Assembly: GCA_044433305.1 (NCBI GenBank)
Contig: JAWXTS010000030.1
Location: forward strand, 1-17,863
Length of the DNA: 17,863 nt
Source: JAWXTS01 sp044433305
GTDB lineage: Bacteria > Bacteroidota > Bacteroidia > Bacteroidales > Rikenellaceae
Direction: 5' to 3'
The notes below the pieces were generated by a model. The model was given only the letters and a program-made list of their open reading frames with translations. It was not told where the DNA came from and did no database searches. The position numbers and the translations under genes were made by a program. The stretch's first letter is position 1; each line of letters opens with the position of its first letter. Positions 7,547 through 15,681 of this stretch are shown here, piece by piece.

Positions 7547-9541
7547 ATGAAGAGGATACTGTTGGTTCTTGCCATGCTTGTTGCTTTTATTAGCATGGCC
7601 ATTGCGCAAAACAACCCAGCCAGTTGGGTCAGTTCTGTTAAAAAGATAGACCAAAGAAATTATACCATAGAACTTAGGGCGAGCATAACTCCCCCTTGGC
7701 ATCTATACGATATGGGGCCTTATGTCGATGGACCTAATGCCACCCAGATTATCTTTACTCCTAGTGACGACTACTCGCTTGTGGGCGATGTTACCACTAG
7801 CCCTGAGCCTAAGCGCGTCTATGACAATGTGTTCGAGATGGAGATAGGTTACTTTGAGAATGCTGTGACCTTTAGTCAGAATGTGCAGCTCAGCGAGGGT
7901 GCCAATGGTGCCGCCATCGAGGCTCTTGTGGAATGGATGTGCTGCAATGAGAGCAGCTGTACACCACCCTCAGAGCAGGAATTCAGCATAGTGATTGGTG
8001 AGCTTGCTGAGGATGTGGCAAGTGCGCAGCAGAGTGCAATCTCAAATGAGATTAGCGTAGACCCTTTGCACACAAGGCCGCTGATGTCCAATATCTTGGA
8101 GGCTATAATGTGGGGTTTGGCGGCGTTGCTCACTCCGTGTGTGTTCCCTATGATACCTATGACAGTGTCTTTCTTTATCAAGAAAACGGGTAGCAGAGCC
8201 AAGGTTTCGGCCATACTCTTCGGACTGTCTATTGTAGCACTGTACACCCTACCCATAACCATAATCATTGCAACAACAAGGTTCATTGGTGGCGATGCCA
8301 TTACCATTGATATACTTAAATTCTTGGCCACACACTGGATTCCTAATCTGATATTCTTTGTTGTGTTCATGATTTTTGCCATGTCATTCTTCGGTGCTTT
8401 CGAGATGGTCCTGCCTAGTAGTATAGTCAACAAGAGCGACTCTAAGGCCGACAAAGGAGGAGTTGTGGGCATACTATTTATGGCCGTGACTTTGGTGTTG
8501 GTTTCATTTTCGTGCACAGGCCCTATCGTTGGGTCGGTGCTTATATCCTCTACTTCTGGGGCTGTGTGGACTCCTGTGATAACGATGGTCGCTTTCTCGA
8601 CGGCCTTTGCGTTGCCGTTTACTTTGTTCGCGTTGTTCCCTACGCTGCTTACCAAGTTACCTAAGAGTGGTGGCTGGCTGTCTAGCGTGAAGGTGGTGCT
8701 AGGATTTGTTGAGCTGGCTTTGGGTCTTAAGTTCTTGAGCATTGCAGACCAAACATACCACTGGGGCATACTCGACCGCGAGGTGTTTCTGGCTCTGTGG
8801 ATAGTGATATTCTCGCTTATGGGATTCTACTTGCTGGGTAAGATTCGCTTTGCACACCAAAAGGTGAATGATTTTCTGTCTGTGCCAAGGCTTATGCTTT
8901 CGATAATAGTATTTAGCTTTGTAGTATATATGATACCGGGAATGTGGGGTGCACCACTTAAGGGACTTTCGGGTTACTTGCCTCCTATCAGCACTCAGGA
9001 CTTTGTGTCGCTAAGCACCACAAGCCCACAGGTTATAAATTCTAGTGCTCAGAACGACATGTATGTAGATGGCAAGCCTAAATATAGTGATGATTTGACT
9101 TTGCCTCACGGCCTGCAAGGATTCTTTACTCTTGACGAGGCCATAGCTTATAGCAAGAAAGTTAATAAGCCTATCTTTGCAAGCTACACAGGACATGGAT
9201 GTGTCAACTGCCGCGAGATGGAAGCTAGAGTGTGGTCAGATCCTAAGGTTCTCAAATTATTGAAAGAGGACTTTGTTGTGGTTGCTCTTTATTCGGATGA
9301 CAAGCAGCATATGGAAGAAGAAGACTGGGTGGTGACTGCCTCGGGGCGAACAATTAAGAGCCTCGGTAAGGCGAACGTCTACTTGGCTCATACGCGCTAT
9401 GGTGTCAACTCGCAACCCTACTATATGATACTAGATAGCGATGGCGACCAAATCGTAAAAGGACGTGGATATAACACTTCGATAAAAGGTTTTATTGGCT
9501 TTTTGGATAGTGGCATTGAAGCATATAACAACCAAAAATAA
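7547..9541 (+). CDS. dsbD: DsbD-like protein-disulfide reductase (periplasmic + TM + thioredoxin domains)
   Basis: This 664-residue inner-membrane protein carries electrons from the cytoplasm to periplasmic thiols. Residues 1-20 are a signal peptide. Residues 24-150 resemble the N-terminal DsbD-alpha immunoglobulin-like domain, with a C132/C133...C138 pair matching the Cys-x5-Cys spacing of DsbD-alpha. Residues about 180-465 form the eight-helix membrane domain, with the two redox cysteines in LTPCVFPMIP (C198) and FSCTGPIVG (C323). Residues about 505-660 are a thioredoxin-like domain with active site GCVNCRE (C552, C555). All three cysteine pairs are present, so the relay looks functional. 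It lies between trmB and rimO (gaps 27 and 5 bp). Likely partners are c-type cytochrome maturation or periplasmic thioredoxins; none is encoded here. Confidence 0.92.
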   Translation: MKRILLVLAMLVAFISMAIAQNNPASWVSSVKKIDQRNYTIELRASITPPWHLYDMGPYVDGPNATQIIFTPSDDYSLVGDVTTSPEPKRVYDNVFEMEIGYFENAVTFSQNVQLSEGANGAAIEALVEWMCCNESSCTPPSEQEFSIVIGELAEDVASAQQSAISNEISVDPLHTRPLMSNILEAIMWGLAALLTPCVFPMIPMTVSFFIKKTGSRAKVSAILFGLSIVALYTLPITIIIATTRFIGGDAITIDILKFLATHWIPNLIFFVVFMIFAMSFFGAFEMVLPSSIVNKSDSKADKGGVVGILFMAVTLVLVSFSCTGPIVGSVLISSTSGAVWTPVITMVAFSTAFALPFTLFALFPTLLTKLPKSGGWLSSVKVVLGFVELALGLKFLSIADQTYHWGILDREVFLALWIVIFSLMGFYLLGKIRFAHQKVNDFLSVPRLMLSIIVFSFVVYMIPGMWGAPLKGLSGYLPPISTQDFVSLSTTSPQVINSSAQNDMYVDGKPKYSDDLTLPHGLQGFFTLDEAIAYSKKVNKPIFASYTGHGCVNCREMEARVWSDPKVLKLLKEDFVVVALYSDDKQHMEEEDWVVTASGRTIKSLGKANVYLAHTRYGVNSQPYYMILDSDGDQIVKGRGYNTSIKGFIGFLDSGIEAYNNQK

Positions 9542-9546
9542 ATAAC

Positions 9547-10848
9547 GTGAAGCACAAACACTTAATAAATGTAGTTACCCTAGGTTGCAACAAGAACACT
9601 GTTGACTCAGAGTATATCATGGGGCAGCTGGAGATGAACGGCATGGAGGTAGTCTATGACTCTGATTCGACAGATGCTAAGACTGTGATTATCAATACCT
9701 GTGGTTTTATTGGAGATGCTAAGCAAGAGTCCATAGACACGATATTGTCTTTTGCTAGAGCCAAGCAAGAGGGGCTTATCGAGCACCTTTATGTCATAGG
9801 TTGTTTGAGCGAGCGATATAAAGAGGAACTGAGGGTAGAGATTCCTGAGGTGGACGAGATTTTTGGTGTGCGCGACTTGTCAGAGGTGGTGCTAGCCTTG
9901 GGTGGCAAGTGGCATGATGGCCCTTCGTGCATACGCAAGCTGTCTACTCCTAGCCACTACGCTTACCTTAAGATTTCTGAGGGTTGTGACCGCACGTGCG
10001 GCTACTGTGCTATACCGCTTATTCGTGGCAAGCATATATCGCTTCCGATAGAGACTCTGGTTGAGCAGGCTAAGACTCTTGCGCGACGTGGAGTAAGGGA
10101 GCTTATAGTTATAGCTCAGGATACAACATATTATGGTATAGATATTTACGGCAAGAGAATGATTGCCGAGCTTTTGAGAGAGCTATGTAAGGTTGAGGGC
10201 ATAGAGTGGATACGCTTGCATTATGCTTATCCAGCAGGTTTCCCAGACGAGCTTATCGATGTTATGGCTAGCGAGCCTAAGATTTGTAAGTATCTAGATA
10301 TTCCTTTTCAGCATATATCGGACAATCAGCTGCGTGCCATGCGCCGTGGTGGTGACTCGAAACAGGCATATACACTTATCGAAGAACTTCTTTGCAGGAT
10401 TCCTGGTATAGCACTTCGAACAACGTTGCTTGTGGGCTATCCAGGAGAGGAGCGCGCCGACTTCGAGGCACTCAAACGCTTCGTTCAAGAGGTCAGATTT
10501 GATAGACTTGGTGTTTTTACTTATAGCCAGGAGGAGGGTACTTACTCTGCAAACAATCTTGAGGATAATGTGCCTGCGAGAACCAAGAAGCGCAGAATGG
10601 AGCGTATCATGGAGATACAGAGAGAGATTTCGATTGACAACAACTCTACTTATGTAGGCCGCAAGCTTAAAGTTATTATCGATGGCACACAAGAGGACTT
10701 CTATCTGGGCCGCACCGAATATGACTCGCCAGAGGTTGACCAGCAGGTGTGGATAGTCTCAGACAAGAAACTTAAAGTTGGAGAGTTCTATATGGTTGAG
10801 ATTACTTCGGCAGATGAGTATGATTTATACGCTAGAATAGCAGAATAA
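9547..10848 (+). CDS. rimO: Ribosomal protein uS12 methylthiotransferase RimO
   Basis: RimO adds a methylthio group to the conserved aspartate (D89 in E. coli numbering) of ribosomal protein uS12 by radical SAM chemistry with two 4Fe-4S clusters. The 433-residue protein has the three N-terminal cluster cysteines C14 (TLGCNKNTVDSE), C52 (NTCGF) and C86 (IGCLSER), and the radical SAM motif C147-x3-C151-x2-C154 (CDRTCGYC). The last 60-65 residues form the TRAM domain. The NKNTVDSE sequence after the first cysteine fits RimO better than MiaB. The start is GTG at 9547, five bases after the dsbD-like stop; no in-frame ATG upstream of the first cluster cysteine would give a complete domain. It is the last gene of the operon and is followed by the long palindrome. 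Confidence 0.95.
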   Translation: MKHKHLINVVTLGCNKNTVDSEYIMGQLEMNGMEVVYDSDSTDAKTVIINTCGFIGDAKQESIDTILSFARAKQEGLIEHLYVIGCLSERYKEELRVEIPEVDEIFGVRDLSEVVLALGGKWHDGPSCIRKLSTPSHYAYLKISEGCDRTCGYCAIPLIRGKHISLPIETLVEQAKTLARRGVRELIVIAQDTTYYGIDIYGKRMIAELLRELCKVEGIEWIRLHYAYPAGFPDELIDVMASEPKICKYLDIPFQHISDNQLRAMRRGGDSKQAYTLIEELLCRIPGIALRTTLLVGYPGEERADFEALKRFVQEVRFDRLGVFTYSQEEGTYSANNLEDNVPARTKKRRMERIMEIQREISIDNNSTYVGRKLKVIIDGTQEDFYLGRTEYDSPEVDQQVWIVSDKKLKVGEFYMVEITSADEYDLYARIAE

Positions 10849-10851
10849 AAT

Positions 10852-10972
10852 AGACTGACTAACAAGGCGATTTTCGGCACTTCTCTTACCTCCCAATCCT
10901 CACGTACACTAAAGTACGCTGCGGTATGAGAGATTTCAAGAAGCACCAAAACTCATCCTCGTTAGTCAGTCT
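10852..10972. repeat. 121-bp imperfect palindrome between convergent genes, probable bidirectional terminator or MITE-like element
   Basis: The ends are perfect 12-bp inverted repeats, AGACTGACTAAC (10852-10863) and GTTAGTCAGTCT (10961-10972). Inside, AGG, GA, TTTT, GG and CTTCT blocks recur in mirror order with small bulges, and the centre is a perfect CGTAC-ACTAAA-GTACG hairpin (10903-10918). The whole element could form one long interrupted hairpin. It starts 3 bp after the rimO stop and ends 34 bp before the porin stop, where a terminator for both strands is expected. Read leftwards it is followed by a T-rich tail (TATTTTATT); rightwards the T-tract is poor. No target-site duplication is obvious. 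Confidence 0.75.
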
Positions 10973-11006
10973 TTGTGTTAGACGATTCTTATCTAAAGCA
11001 ATTCTT

Positions 11007-12353
11007 CTAGAAACTATAACGTACCATGGCCTCTACGCGGTTAGCCTGATTTGTGCTCTTGTCCATGTTGGTGCGAGTACCATAGATATACTCTAGTCCT
11101 GCCTGACAGTTCTGGACAAAGCTCCAGAATACATTGGCAACAGCATAGCGAGCACCACGATATTGACTTGCATCATAGTAGCCGTTGTTGTTAAAAAGTT
11201 TTGTTTCGCTATATCCTGCTGATACAAACACCTTCTTGCTGGCATTAAATTGTATGCCTCCCAAAAGTCCTAGAGAGCGTACGGTCTGCAACTCGCCATC
11301 GCTAGATGGATTTGGAACCATGTCTAGACCTTGTTCTGTAAGGTCCTGAATATAATCGGCTATACCCTTGCCATATACTCCCTGCATAAAGAAACAAACC
11401 TTGTCCCCAGCATTGATATTACCCGATAGCTGAGCTCCCCAAGCGAACTTGCCTTGGTTTTCGTCTGTGACAGTATTGTGGTATTGAAGGTAGCGAACAA
11501 CGCCCGAACCTCTGATGTGGCTACCATATTGACCCCAACTATATTGGAAATACAAAGGTATATCTGGTACGCGTTGAGGAATGGCAGTGGCATAAGAGCC
11601 ATAAGTTGCTGTGAAGTCGTGCTTCTCGGCAGCAACAGCCATGCTCCAATGATCGTCAATGTTTAGATGGTAGCGTACCATAAGGTTGCGGTTGTAGGTG
11701 TAGGCATTAGGTCCTTGCTGGTCTACTGTTGTAGGGCATGCCGTAAGGTCGCAGAAGGTGCTCACGGTCTGACCAAAGGTAAACCCTTTGAATGACACAT
11801 AAGCCTTGCGTAGTCTTAGAGTGTTGCCCTCGCCATAGAAGTCGGTCTCAAGGTAACCCTCGACAAGACCTAGCGCGCGCGTGTTGCCCAGAACCTTAAA
11901 GAACAAACGAGAAGACGAAACGCTCATTTGTCCTTGCTGGCGAGTGGCGTAGTTCTCGGTCATAGGAATGTCGTAGGTAACAAAATCTTTGTTGTCGATA
12001 ATTCCATCTATGTCATAAGATGTGGTCATCTGCACAAATCCGCCTATACCGAATAAGAACCTGTTCTTGTCGCCCACGATAACAAAGCGTGGTGCTTGCG
12101 ACTCCTTGATGCCTGCTGACATGGTGCTTGCGAATACCTCACGGTAGTCTACCTTCAGCTTACGGTCATGTTCTTTGGCAAACATCAATAAGATGGGGGC
12201 ACTGTTTTCTCTAAGATTGGTGTACTGCGGTTGATAGCTTGTATAGCTGTCTGTAACCGATTCCATAGGCATGTCGCTATCCTGAGCATAACTACTTACG
12301 CTAGCCAATATACCTGCGAAAATGAGGAGCATACAAAGTCGAATTTTTTTCAT
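11007..12353 (-). CDS. DcaP-like outer-membrane porin
   Basis: The 448-residue protein has a signal peptide (about 1-23, ending SYAQ) and then a mature sequence dominated by alternating beta-strand pattern with glycine and aromatic girdles. It ends in RYSF, the terminal phenylalanine expected by the BAM insertion machinery. The segment FGIGGFVQMTTSYDIDG (about 100-116), the SRLFFK strand, GYLETDF, and LRKAYVSFKGFTFGQT followed by a conserved D-P/QQGPN region resemble the DcaP-like porin family, which forms trimeric channels for small acids or peptides in other phyla. Before the barrel there is a 70-residue extension (about 24-95) of unknown fold. Substrate cannot be read. It is convergent with rimO and divergent from the UbiD-family gene, with which it shares a 164-bp regulatory gap. 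Confidence 0.78.
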   Translation of the reverse strand: MKKIRLCMLLIFAGILASVSSYAQDSDMPMESVTDSYTSYQPQYTNLRENSAPILLMFAKEHDRKLKVDYREVFASTMSAGIKESQAPRFVIVGDKNRFLFGIGGFVQMTTSYDIDGIIDNKDFVTYDIPMTENYATRQQGQMSVSSSRLFFKVLGNTRALGLVEGYLETDFYGEGNTLRLRKAYVSFKGFTFGQTVSTFCDLTACPTTVDQQGPNAYTYNRNLMVRYHLNIDDHWSMAVAAEKHDFTATYGSYATAIPQRVPDIPLYFQYSWGQYGSHIRGSGVVRYLQYHNTVTDENQGKFAWGAQLSGNINAGDKVCFFMQGVYGKGIADYIQDLTEQGLDMVPNPSSDGELQTVRSLGLLGGIQFNASKKVFVSAGYSETKLFNNNGYYDASQYRGARYAVANVFWSFVQNCQAGLEYIYGTRTNMDKSTNQANRVEAMVRYSF

Positions 12354-12409
12354 ACAATTAATTTTTTAGATTAAATTCATGGCCAAGATTGTCATAATTA
12401 TGGCTCTGG

Positions 12410-12476
12410 GTTGATTACTAATCAACTTCTATGCCGAACTAAGCTTATGGTATGTCATGTATTTGGAAACTTAGTT
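12410..12476. promoter_or_regulatory. Two dyads in the porin/ubiD divergent region
   Basis: GTTGATT-ACT-AATCAAC (12410-12426) is a perfect 7-bp dyad of operator size. AACTAAG (12437-12443) and CTTAGTT (12470-12476) form a second perfect 7-bp inverted repeat around the -33 box of the ubiD-family promoter. A further short palindrome CATAATTATG lies at 12393-12402. Their placement between divergent genes suggests regulator binding, but no regulator gene is nearby and no clear TAnnTTTG box for the porin was found. Confidence 0.4.
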
Positions 12477-12493
12477 AAAAGTCGTTACATTTG
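12462..12493 (+). promoter_or_regulatory. Bacteroides-type promoter of the ubiD-family gene
   Basis: TTTG (12462-12465), 20 bp, then TACATTTG (12486-12493) is a full match to TTTG-N19-21-TAnnTTTG. The predicted start site near 12500 leaves about 18 bases before the ATG at 12518. Confidence 0.75.
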
Positions 12494-12517
12494 ATATTCT
12501 TAAAAAACATCACCACT

Positions 12518-14350
12518 ATGCATAATAATCTTAGAGAATATATACAAGTGCTTGAAGAGCATGATCAACTGTTGAGGATAACAGCAAAGGTAGACCCCGT
12601 GCTCGAAATAGCAGAGATAACCGACCGAGAGAGTAAGCTTGAGGGCGGTGGCAAGGCCCTGCTATTTGAGAATTGTGGGGGCGACTTTCCTGTTATAACC
12701 AATATGTTTGGCTCTAAGAAGCGTATGGAGCTAGCCTTGGGTGTCGACAATCTGGACGAACCAGCTAGGCGCATAGACGAGTTGTTCGCAAGCCTTACTA
12801 CTCCGCGCAACTCGCTGATGTCTAAACTTGGCATGCTGCCCATGCTTGTGGATGCCTCTAAGTGGTTTGCTAAAACCTCCAGCTCTAAGGGCGAGTGCCA
12901 GCAGGTTGTGTACACCTCGGGAGATATGCTTTCGCGATTGCCTATCTTGCAGTGTTGGCCACATGATGCAGGGCGTTTTATAACCTTGCCGCTGGTGACC
13001 ACGGTTTCTCCAAAGACATCTATACGCAATGTGGGAATGTATAGGATGCAGAAGTTCTCTGAAACCTCTACGGGTATGCATTGGCACCTGCACAAAACGG
13101 GCGAACGTCATTATCGTGAATATAAGGAGCTAGGCATAAAGATGCCTATTGCTGTGTGCTTGGGTGGCGACCCTAGCTATTCTTACTCGGCTGTGGCTCC
13201 GCTTCCAGATGGTATAGACGAATGGCTGTTGGCAGGTTTCTTGCGTGGCAAGCCCGTGAAGTTGGTTAAGTGTATAACCAACGAGCTTTATGTCCCTAGT
13301 GATTGTGATATAATTATTGAGGGTTATGTTGACCCTGCGCAGGAGAAAGTCGTTGAGGGTCCTTTCGGTGACCATACTGGTTTTTACTCGTTAGCTGACT
13401 TGTATCCAACCTTCCATGTTACGGCCATCACTCATCGCAAAGATGCTATTTATCCTGCAACGTTGGTGGGTATTCCGCCTCAGGAAGATGCCTACATAGC
13501 CGAGATGACAGATAGGCTCTTTGTCTCGCCCTTGCGCGCGACTCTGCTGCCCGAAGTCAAGGAGATGTATCTCCCGACGGCTGGCGTGGCTCACAATCTC
13601 GCTATTGTAAATATAAGGTGTGACTACAAGGGCCAAGGGCTAAAAACGGCCAGTATGCTGTGGGGTGCTAGCCAGATGATGTTTAATAAATTCATGGTTG
13701 TGGTGTCGAGCGACAAGGATGTTCGCGACCCTAATTTCATGAAGCATATTATAAAAGAGGTTGACTTCGAGAGTTCGCTGCTGTTTTCTCGTGGTGTGCT
13801 CGATGTGCTTGACCATACCGCCTCTGAGATGGGAGTGGGAGGAAAGCTCGCTCTCGATGCCACGGGTGTTGAGGACGTTGAGACTATGAGCGAGAGAACG
13901 GAGGTCGACTACGAAAACTTTGAACAATACCTGCTTAAGGAATGGTCAAGCTCCATTGTCAAAAGCGATTCGCGCAGCAATCTGGACGAACTTTATGAAA
14001 CTCAGTCTATGTGGCCAGAGAGCAAGATCGTAGTGGTGGTGGATAAGGGCTTCGAGCCTAGTTCGGCCTATGACTTGTTGTGGCTCTGTGGTGGCAACTG
14101 CGATGCTCAGCGCGACGTTATGGTCAGAGGCGGGCAGCTGATAGTCGACGCTAGAGTAAAGGCTGGTGGAGTGAATGGCTTTGAGCGCGCGTGGCCTAAT
14201 CCTACGGTTATGAGCATGGATATTATTGAGAAGGTCGATGGCCGCTGGAGTGAGTATGGGATAGGTGAGTTTATAGAATCGCCTTCGCGTACTTATGCAA
14301 GCCTAACGCATAATGATGGCGCGGTTGTAGAACCTAAGAGCAGGGGATAG
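12518..14350 (+). CDS. UbiD-family (prenylated-FMN-dependent) decarboxylase
   Basis: The 610-residue protein belongs to the UbiD family, which reversibly decarboxylates aromatic or unsaturated acids using prenylated FMN made by UbiX. The cofactor-binding segment NVGMYRMQ (171-178) with R176 is followed by TGMHWHLHKTGERHY (185-199). EGPFGDHTGFYS (280-291) supplies E280 and D285, giving the Arg-Glu-Glu/Asp catalytic set. The family's common annotation in Bacteroidota is menaquinone-biosynthesis decarboxylase, but no ubiX or menaquinone gene is adjacent, so the substrate is undecided. The ATG at 12518 was chosen: a TTG at 12491 would start within the promoter -7 box, and the extra nine residues are not conserved-looking. 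It is followed after 3 bp by the HhH gene and is divergent from a porin for small molecules. Confidence 0.88.
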   Translation: MHNNLREYIQVLEEHDQLLRITAKVDPVLEIAEITDRESKLEGGGKALLFENCGGDFPVITNMFGSKKRMELALGVDNLDEPARRIDELFASLTTPRNSLMSKLGMLPMLVDASKWFAKTSSSKGECQQVVYTSGDMLSRLPILQCWPHDAGRFITLPLVTTVSPKTSIRNVGMYRMQKFSETSTGMHWHLHKTGERHYREYKELGIKMPIAVCLGGDPSYSYSAVAPLPDGIDEWLLAGFLRGKPVKLVKCITNELYVPSDCDIIIEGYVDPAQEKVVEGPFGDHTGFYSLADLYPTFHVTAITHRKDAIYPATLVGIPPQEDAYIAEMTDRLFVSPLRATLLPEVKEMYLPTAGVAHNLAIVNIRCDYKGQGLKTASMLWGASQMMFNKFMVVVSSDKDVRDPNFMKHIIKEVDFESSLLFSRGVLDVLDHTASEMGVGGKLALDATGVEDVETMSERTEVDYENFEQYLLKEWSSSIVKSDSRSNLDELYETQSMWPESKIVVVVDKGFEPSSAYDLLWLCGGNCDAQRDVMVRGGQLIVDARVKAGGVNGFERAWPNPTVMSMDIIEKVDGRWSEYGIGEFIESPSRTYASLTHNDGAVVEPKSRG

Positions 14351-14353
14351 CGT

Positions 14354-15337
14354 ATGTGGCTCAGGGGTATAGTTGGTGATTTTGTGCTCGATAGTGTGCA
14401 GGCTAAGCGTGCTTTGAGGTTGCTGCCTTTGATATTGGGCATGGCGGTGCTGGTCTACTCGTCGAAAACATGTAACCGCTCGCCCATGCCAGTTGTGATA
14501 TATAGCTATCAAGATAGCTTGGACAACACTGTCTATTCTACTGGTGCCGAACAAGTGAAATATACTCCTCGTACAACCCGCTCTAATGTGCGCTCGGCGG
14601 ATAGTGTAGAGGTCGAGCTTTTTGAATTTGATCCCAATACTCTTGATGCTGACGGTTTTGTAAGGCTTGGTTTCTCTCTTAAGCAGGCGCAGGTAATAAT
14701 TAATTATCGCAGTGCAGGTGCGGTGTTCAGAGATAAAGGCGATTTTGCAAGATGCTATACCGTGTCAGAGTGGATGTTCGCTCGGCTAAGCCCCTATATA
14801 GTTATAAGTGCCGACTTGCCAGAGCCTAAGGGTGATTACCTTGCCAGTGCCATAGATATTGAGGTGGTTAAGGATACATTGCAGGCAGAAGCTGTGGCGT
14901 ATGCTCGCGATACGATAAACTTCCCAATAGATATAAATAGCAGCGATTCGGCAACCTTGGTTGAGGTGCGCGGCATAGGTCCACTTACCGCAGGACGCAT
15001 AGTCGAATACCGCGAAAAACTAGGCGGTTTTGTCTCAAAGACCCAACTTTCTGAGGTAAAAGGCATGACAGAACGAAATTATTATACAATTTTAGAAGAA
15101 ATTTACCTCGACTCTTGCAATATTAAAAAAATAGATGTTAACTTTGCAACCCCAAAGCAGATGTCAGTACACCCGTATATCTCTGACAAGGCCTTGGCTA
15201 AGATAATTAAAAACAGGCAACTGAGAGGAGGTTGGAGCACAAGCGAAGAGTTTAGAAAAGATAACATACTTAATGAGGACGAGTTCGAAAGACTCTGCCC
15301 CTATATGCTCTTCAATGCACAACAGACACAGCAGTAA
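14354..15337 (+). CDS. Membrane-anchored helix-hairpin-helix (ComEA-like) protein
   Basis: This 327-residue protein has one hydrophobic segment (about 21-36) preceded by basic residues, then a 50-residue linker and three helix-hairpin-helix modules. Module 1 is at about 90-151 (FDPNTLDADGFVRLGFSLKQA), module 2 at 190-253 (IDINSSDSATLVEVRGIGP) and module 3 at 259-319 (IDVNFATPKQMSVHPYIS). Module 2 has the classic GIGP turn for DNA-backbone contact; modules 1 and 3 are degenerate at this point (GFS, YIS). ComEA, the periplasmic DNA receptor of natural transformation, has a similar anchor-plus-HhH plan but usually one or two modules. DNA binding is a family-based inference. The ATG lies 3 bp after the ubiD-family stop, so it is cotranscribed; a role linked to decarboxylation is not apparent. 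Confidence 0.8.
   Translation: MWLRGIVGDFVLDSVQAKRALRLLPLILGMAVLVYSSKTCNRSPMPVVIYSYQDSLDNTVYSTGAEQVKYTPRTTRSNVRSADSVEVELFEFDPNTLDADGFVRLGFSLKQAQVIINYRSAGAVFRDKGDFARCYTVSEWMFARLSPYIVISADLPEPKGDYLASAIDIEVVKDTLQAEAVAYARDTINFPIDINSSDSATLVEVRGIGPLTAGRIVEYREKLGGFVSKTQLSEVKGMTERNYYTILEEIYLDSCNIKKIDVNFATPKQMSVHPYISDKALAKIIKNRQLRGGWSTSEEFRKDNILNEDEFERLCPYMLFNAQQTQQ
15139..15146 (+). promoter_or_regulatory. Possible internal -7 box upstream of rpsU
   Basis: TAACTTTG inside the HhH coding region fits TAnnTTTG, with CTTG (one mismatch to TTTG) 21 bp upstream. The 85-bp gap before rpsU shows no TAnnTTTG, so this may be the rpsU promoter with a leader of about 270 bases, or rpsU is read from the ubiD-family promoter. 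Confidence 0.25.
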
Positions 15338-15422
15338 ATAGAATCTTCACAAAAACAACCAGTAGCAAGAGAGCTACAAACAACAATTAAATTAAAAAAC
15401 ACAACAATAAAAAATTACAGTC

Positions 15423-15614
15423 ATGATTATAATGCCAATCAAAGATGGTGAGAACATCGAAAGAGCACTAAAAAAATTCAAAAGAAAATACGAGCGTACT
15501 GGCGTTCTTAAAGAACTTCGTCGCAGACAATATTTTACAAAACCATCTGTGACAAACCGCGTTGACAGACTTCACGCTATCTATGTAAACCACATGCAAG
15601 AGAACGAGGAGTAG
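15423..15614 (+). CDS. rpsU: 30S ribosomal protein bS21
   Basis: This 63-residue basic protein is bS21, which sits on the 30S platform next to the 3' end of 16S rRNA. The N-terminal PIKDGENIERALKKFKRKYERTG and the central ELRRRQYFTKPSV are characteristic of Bacteroidota S21. The start at 15423 gives MIIMPIKDGENIE, matching the hydrophobic N-terminal strand of the family; an internal ATG at 15432 would remove it. The leader is A-rich with no Shine-Dalgarno (AAAAAATTACAGTC before ATG) and contains a small hairpin GTAGC-6-GCTAC (15362-15377). In Flavobacteria rpsU is known for a strong Shine-Dalgarno used in autoregulation by bS21; that feature is absent here. An intrinsic terminator follows 20 bp downstream. 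Confidence 0.97.
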   Translation: MIIMPIKDGENIERALKKFKRKYERTGVLKELRRRQYFTKPSVTNRVDRLHAIYVNHMQENEE

Positions 15615-15634
15615 TCTACTCGAAAACAATAAGA

Positions 15635-15668
15635 AATCCCGATTAACTATGTTAGTCGGGATTTTTTT
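15635..15668 (+). terminator. Intrinsic terminator after rpsU
   Basis: AATCCCGATTAAC (15635-15647) pairs with GTTAGTCGGGATT (15651-15663) with one G-T wobble and a 3-base loop, followed by an unbroken T-run to 15668. This is a strong rho-independent terminator. Confidence 0.93.
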
Positions 15669-15669
15669 G

Positions 15670-15677
15670 TACCTTTG
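15670..15677 (+). promoter_or_regulatory. -7 box directly before the recombinase gene
   Basis: TACCTTTG fits TAnnTTTG and lies 4 bp before the ATG at 15682, immediately after the terminator T-run. No TTTG is present at -33, where the terminator stem lies. If used, transcription would start at or within a few bases of the start codon. Confidence 0.45.
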
Positions 15678-15681
15678 ACTT

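Noticed and set aside
7876..8769. 297-codon minus-strand open frame inside the dsbD-like gene
   Set aside because: It is antisense to a well-supported membrane domain with intact redox cysteines; its sequence reflects the complement of hydrophobic codons and no family is recognisable.
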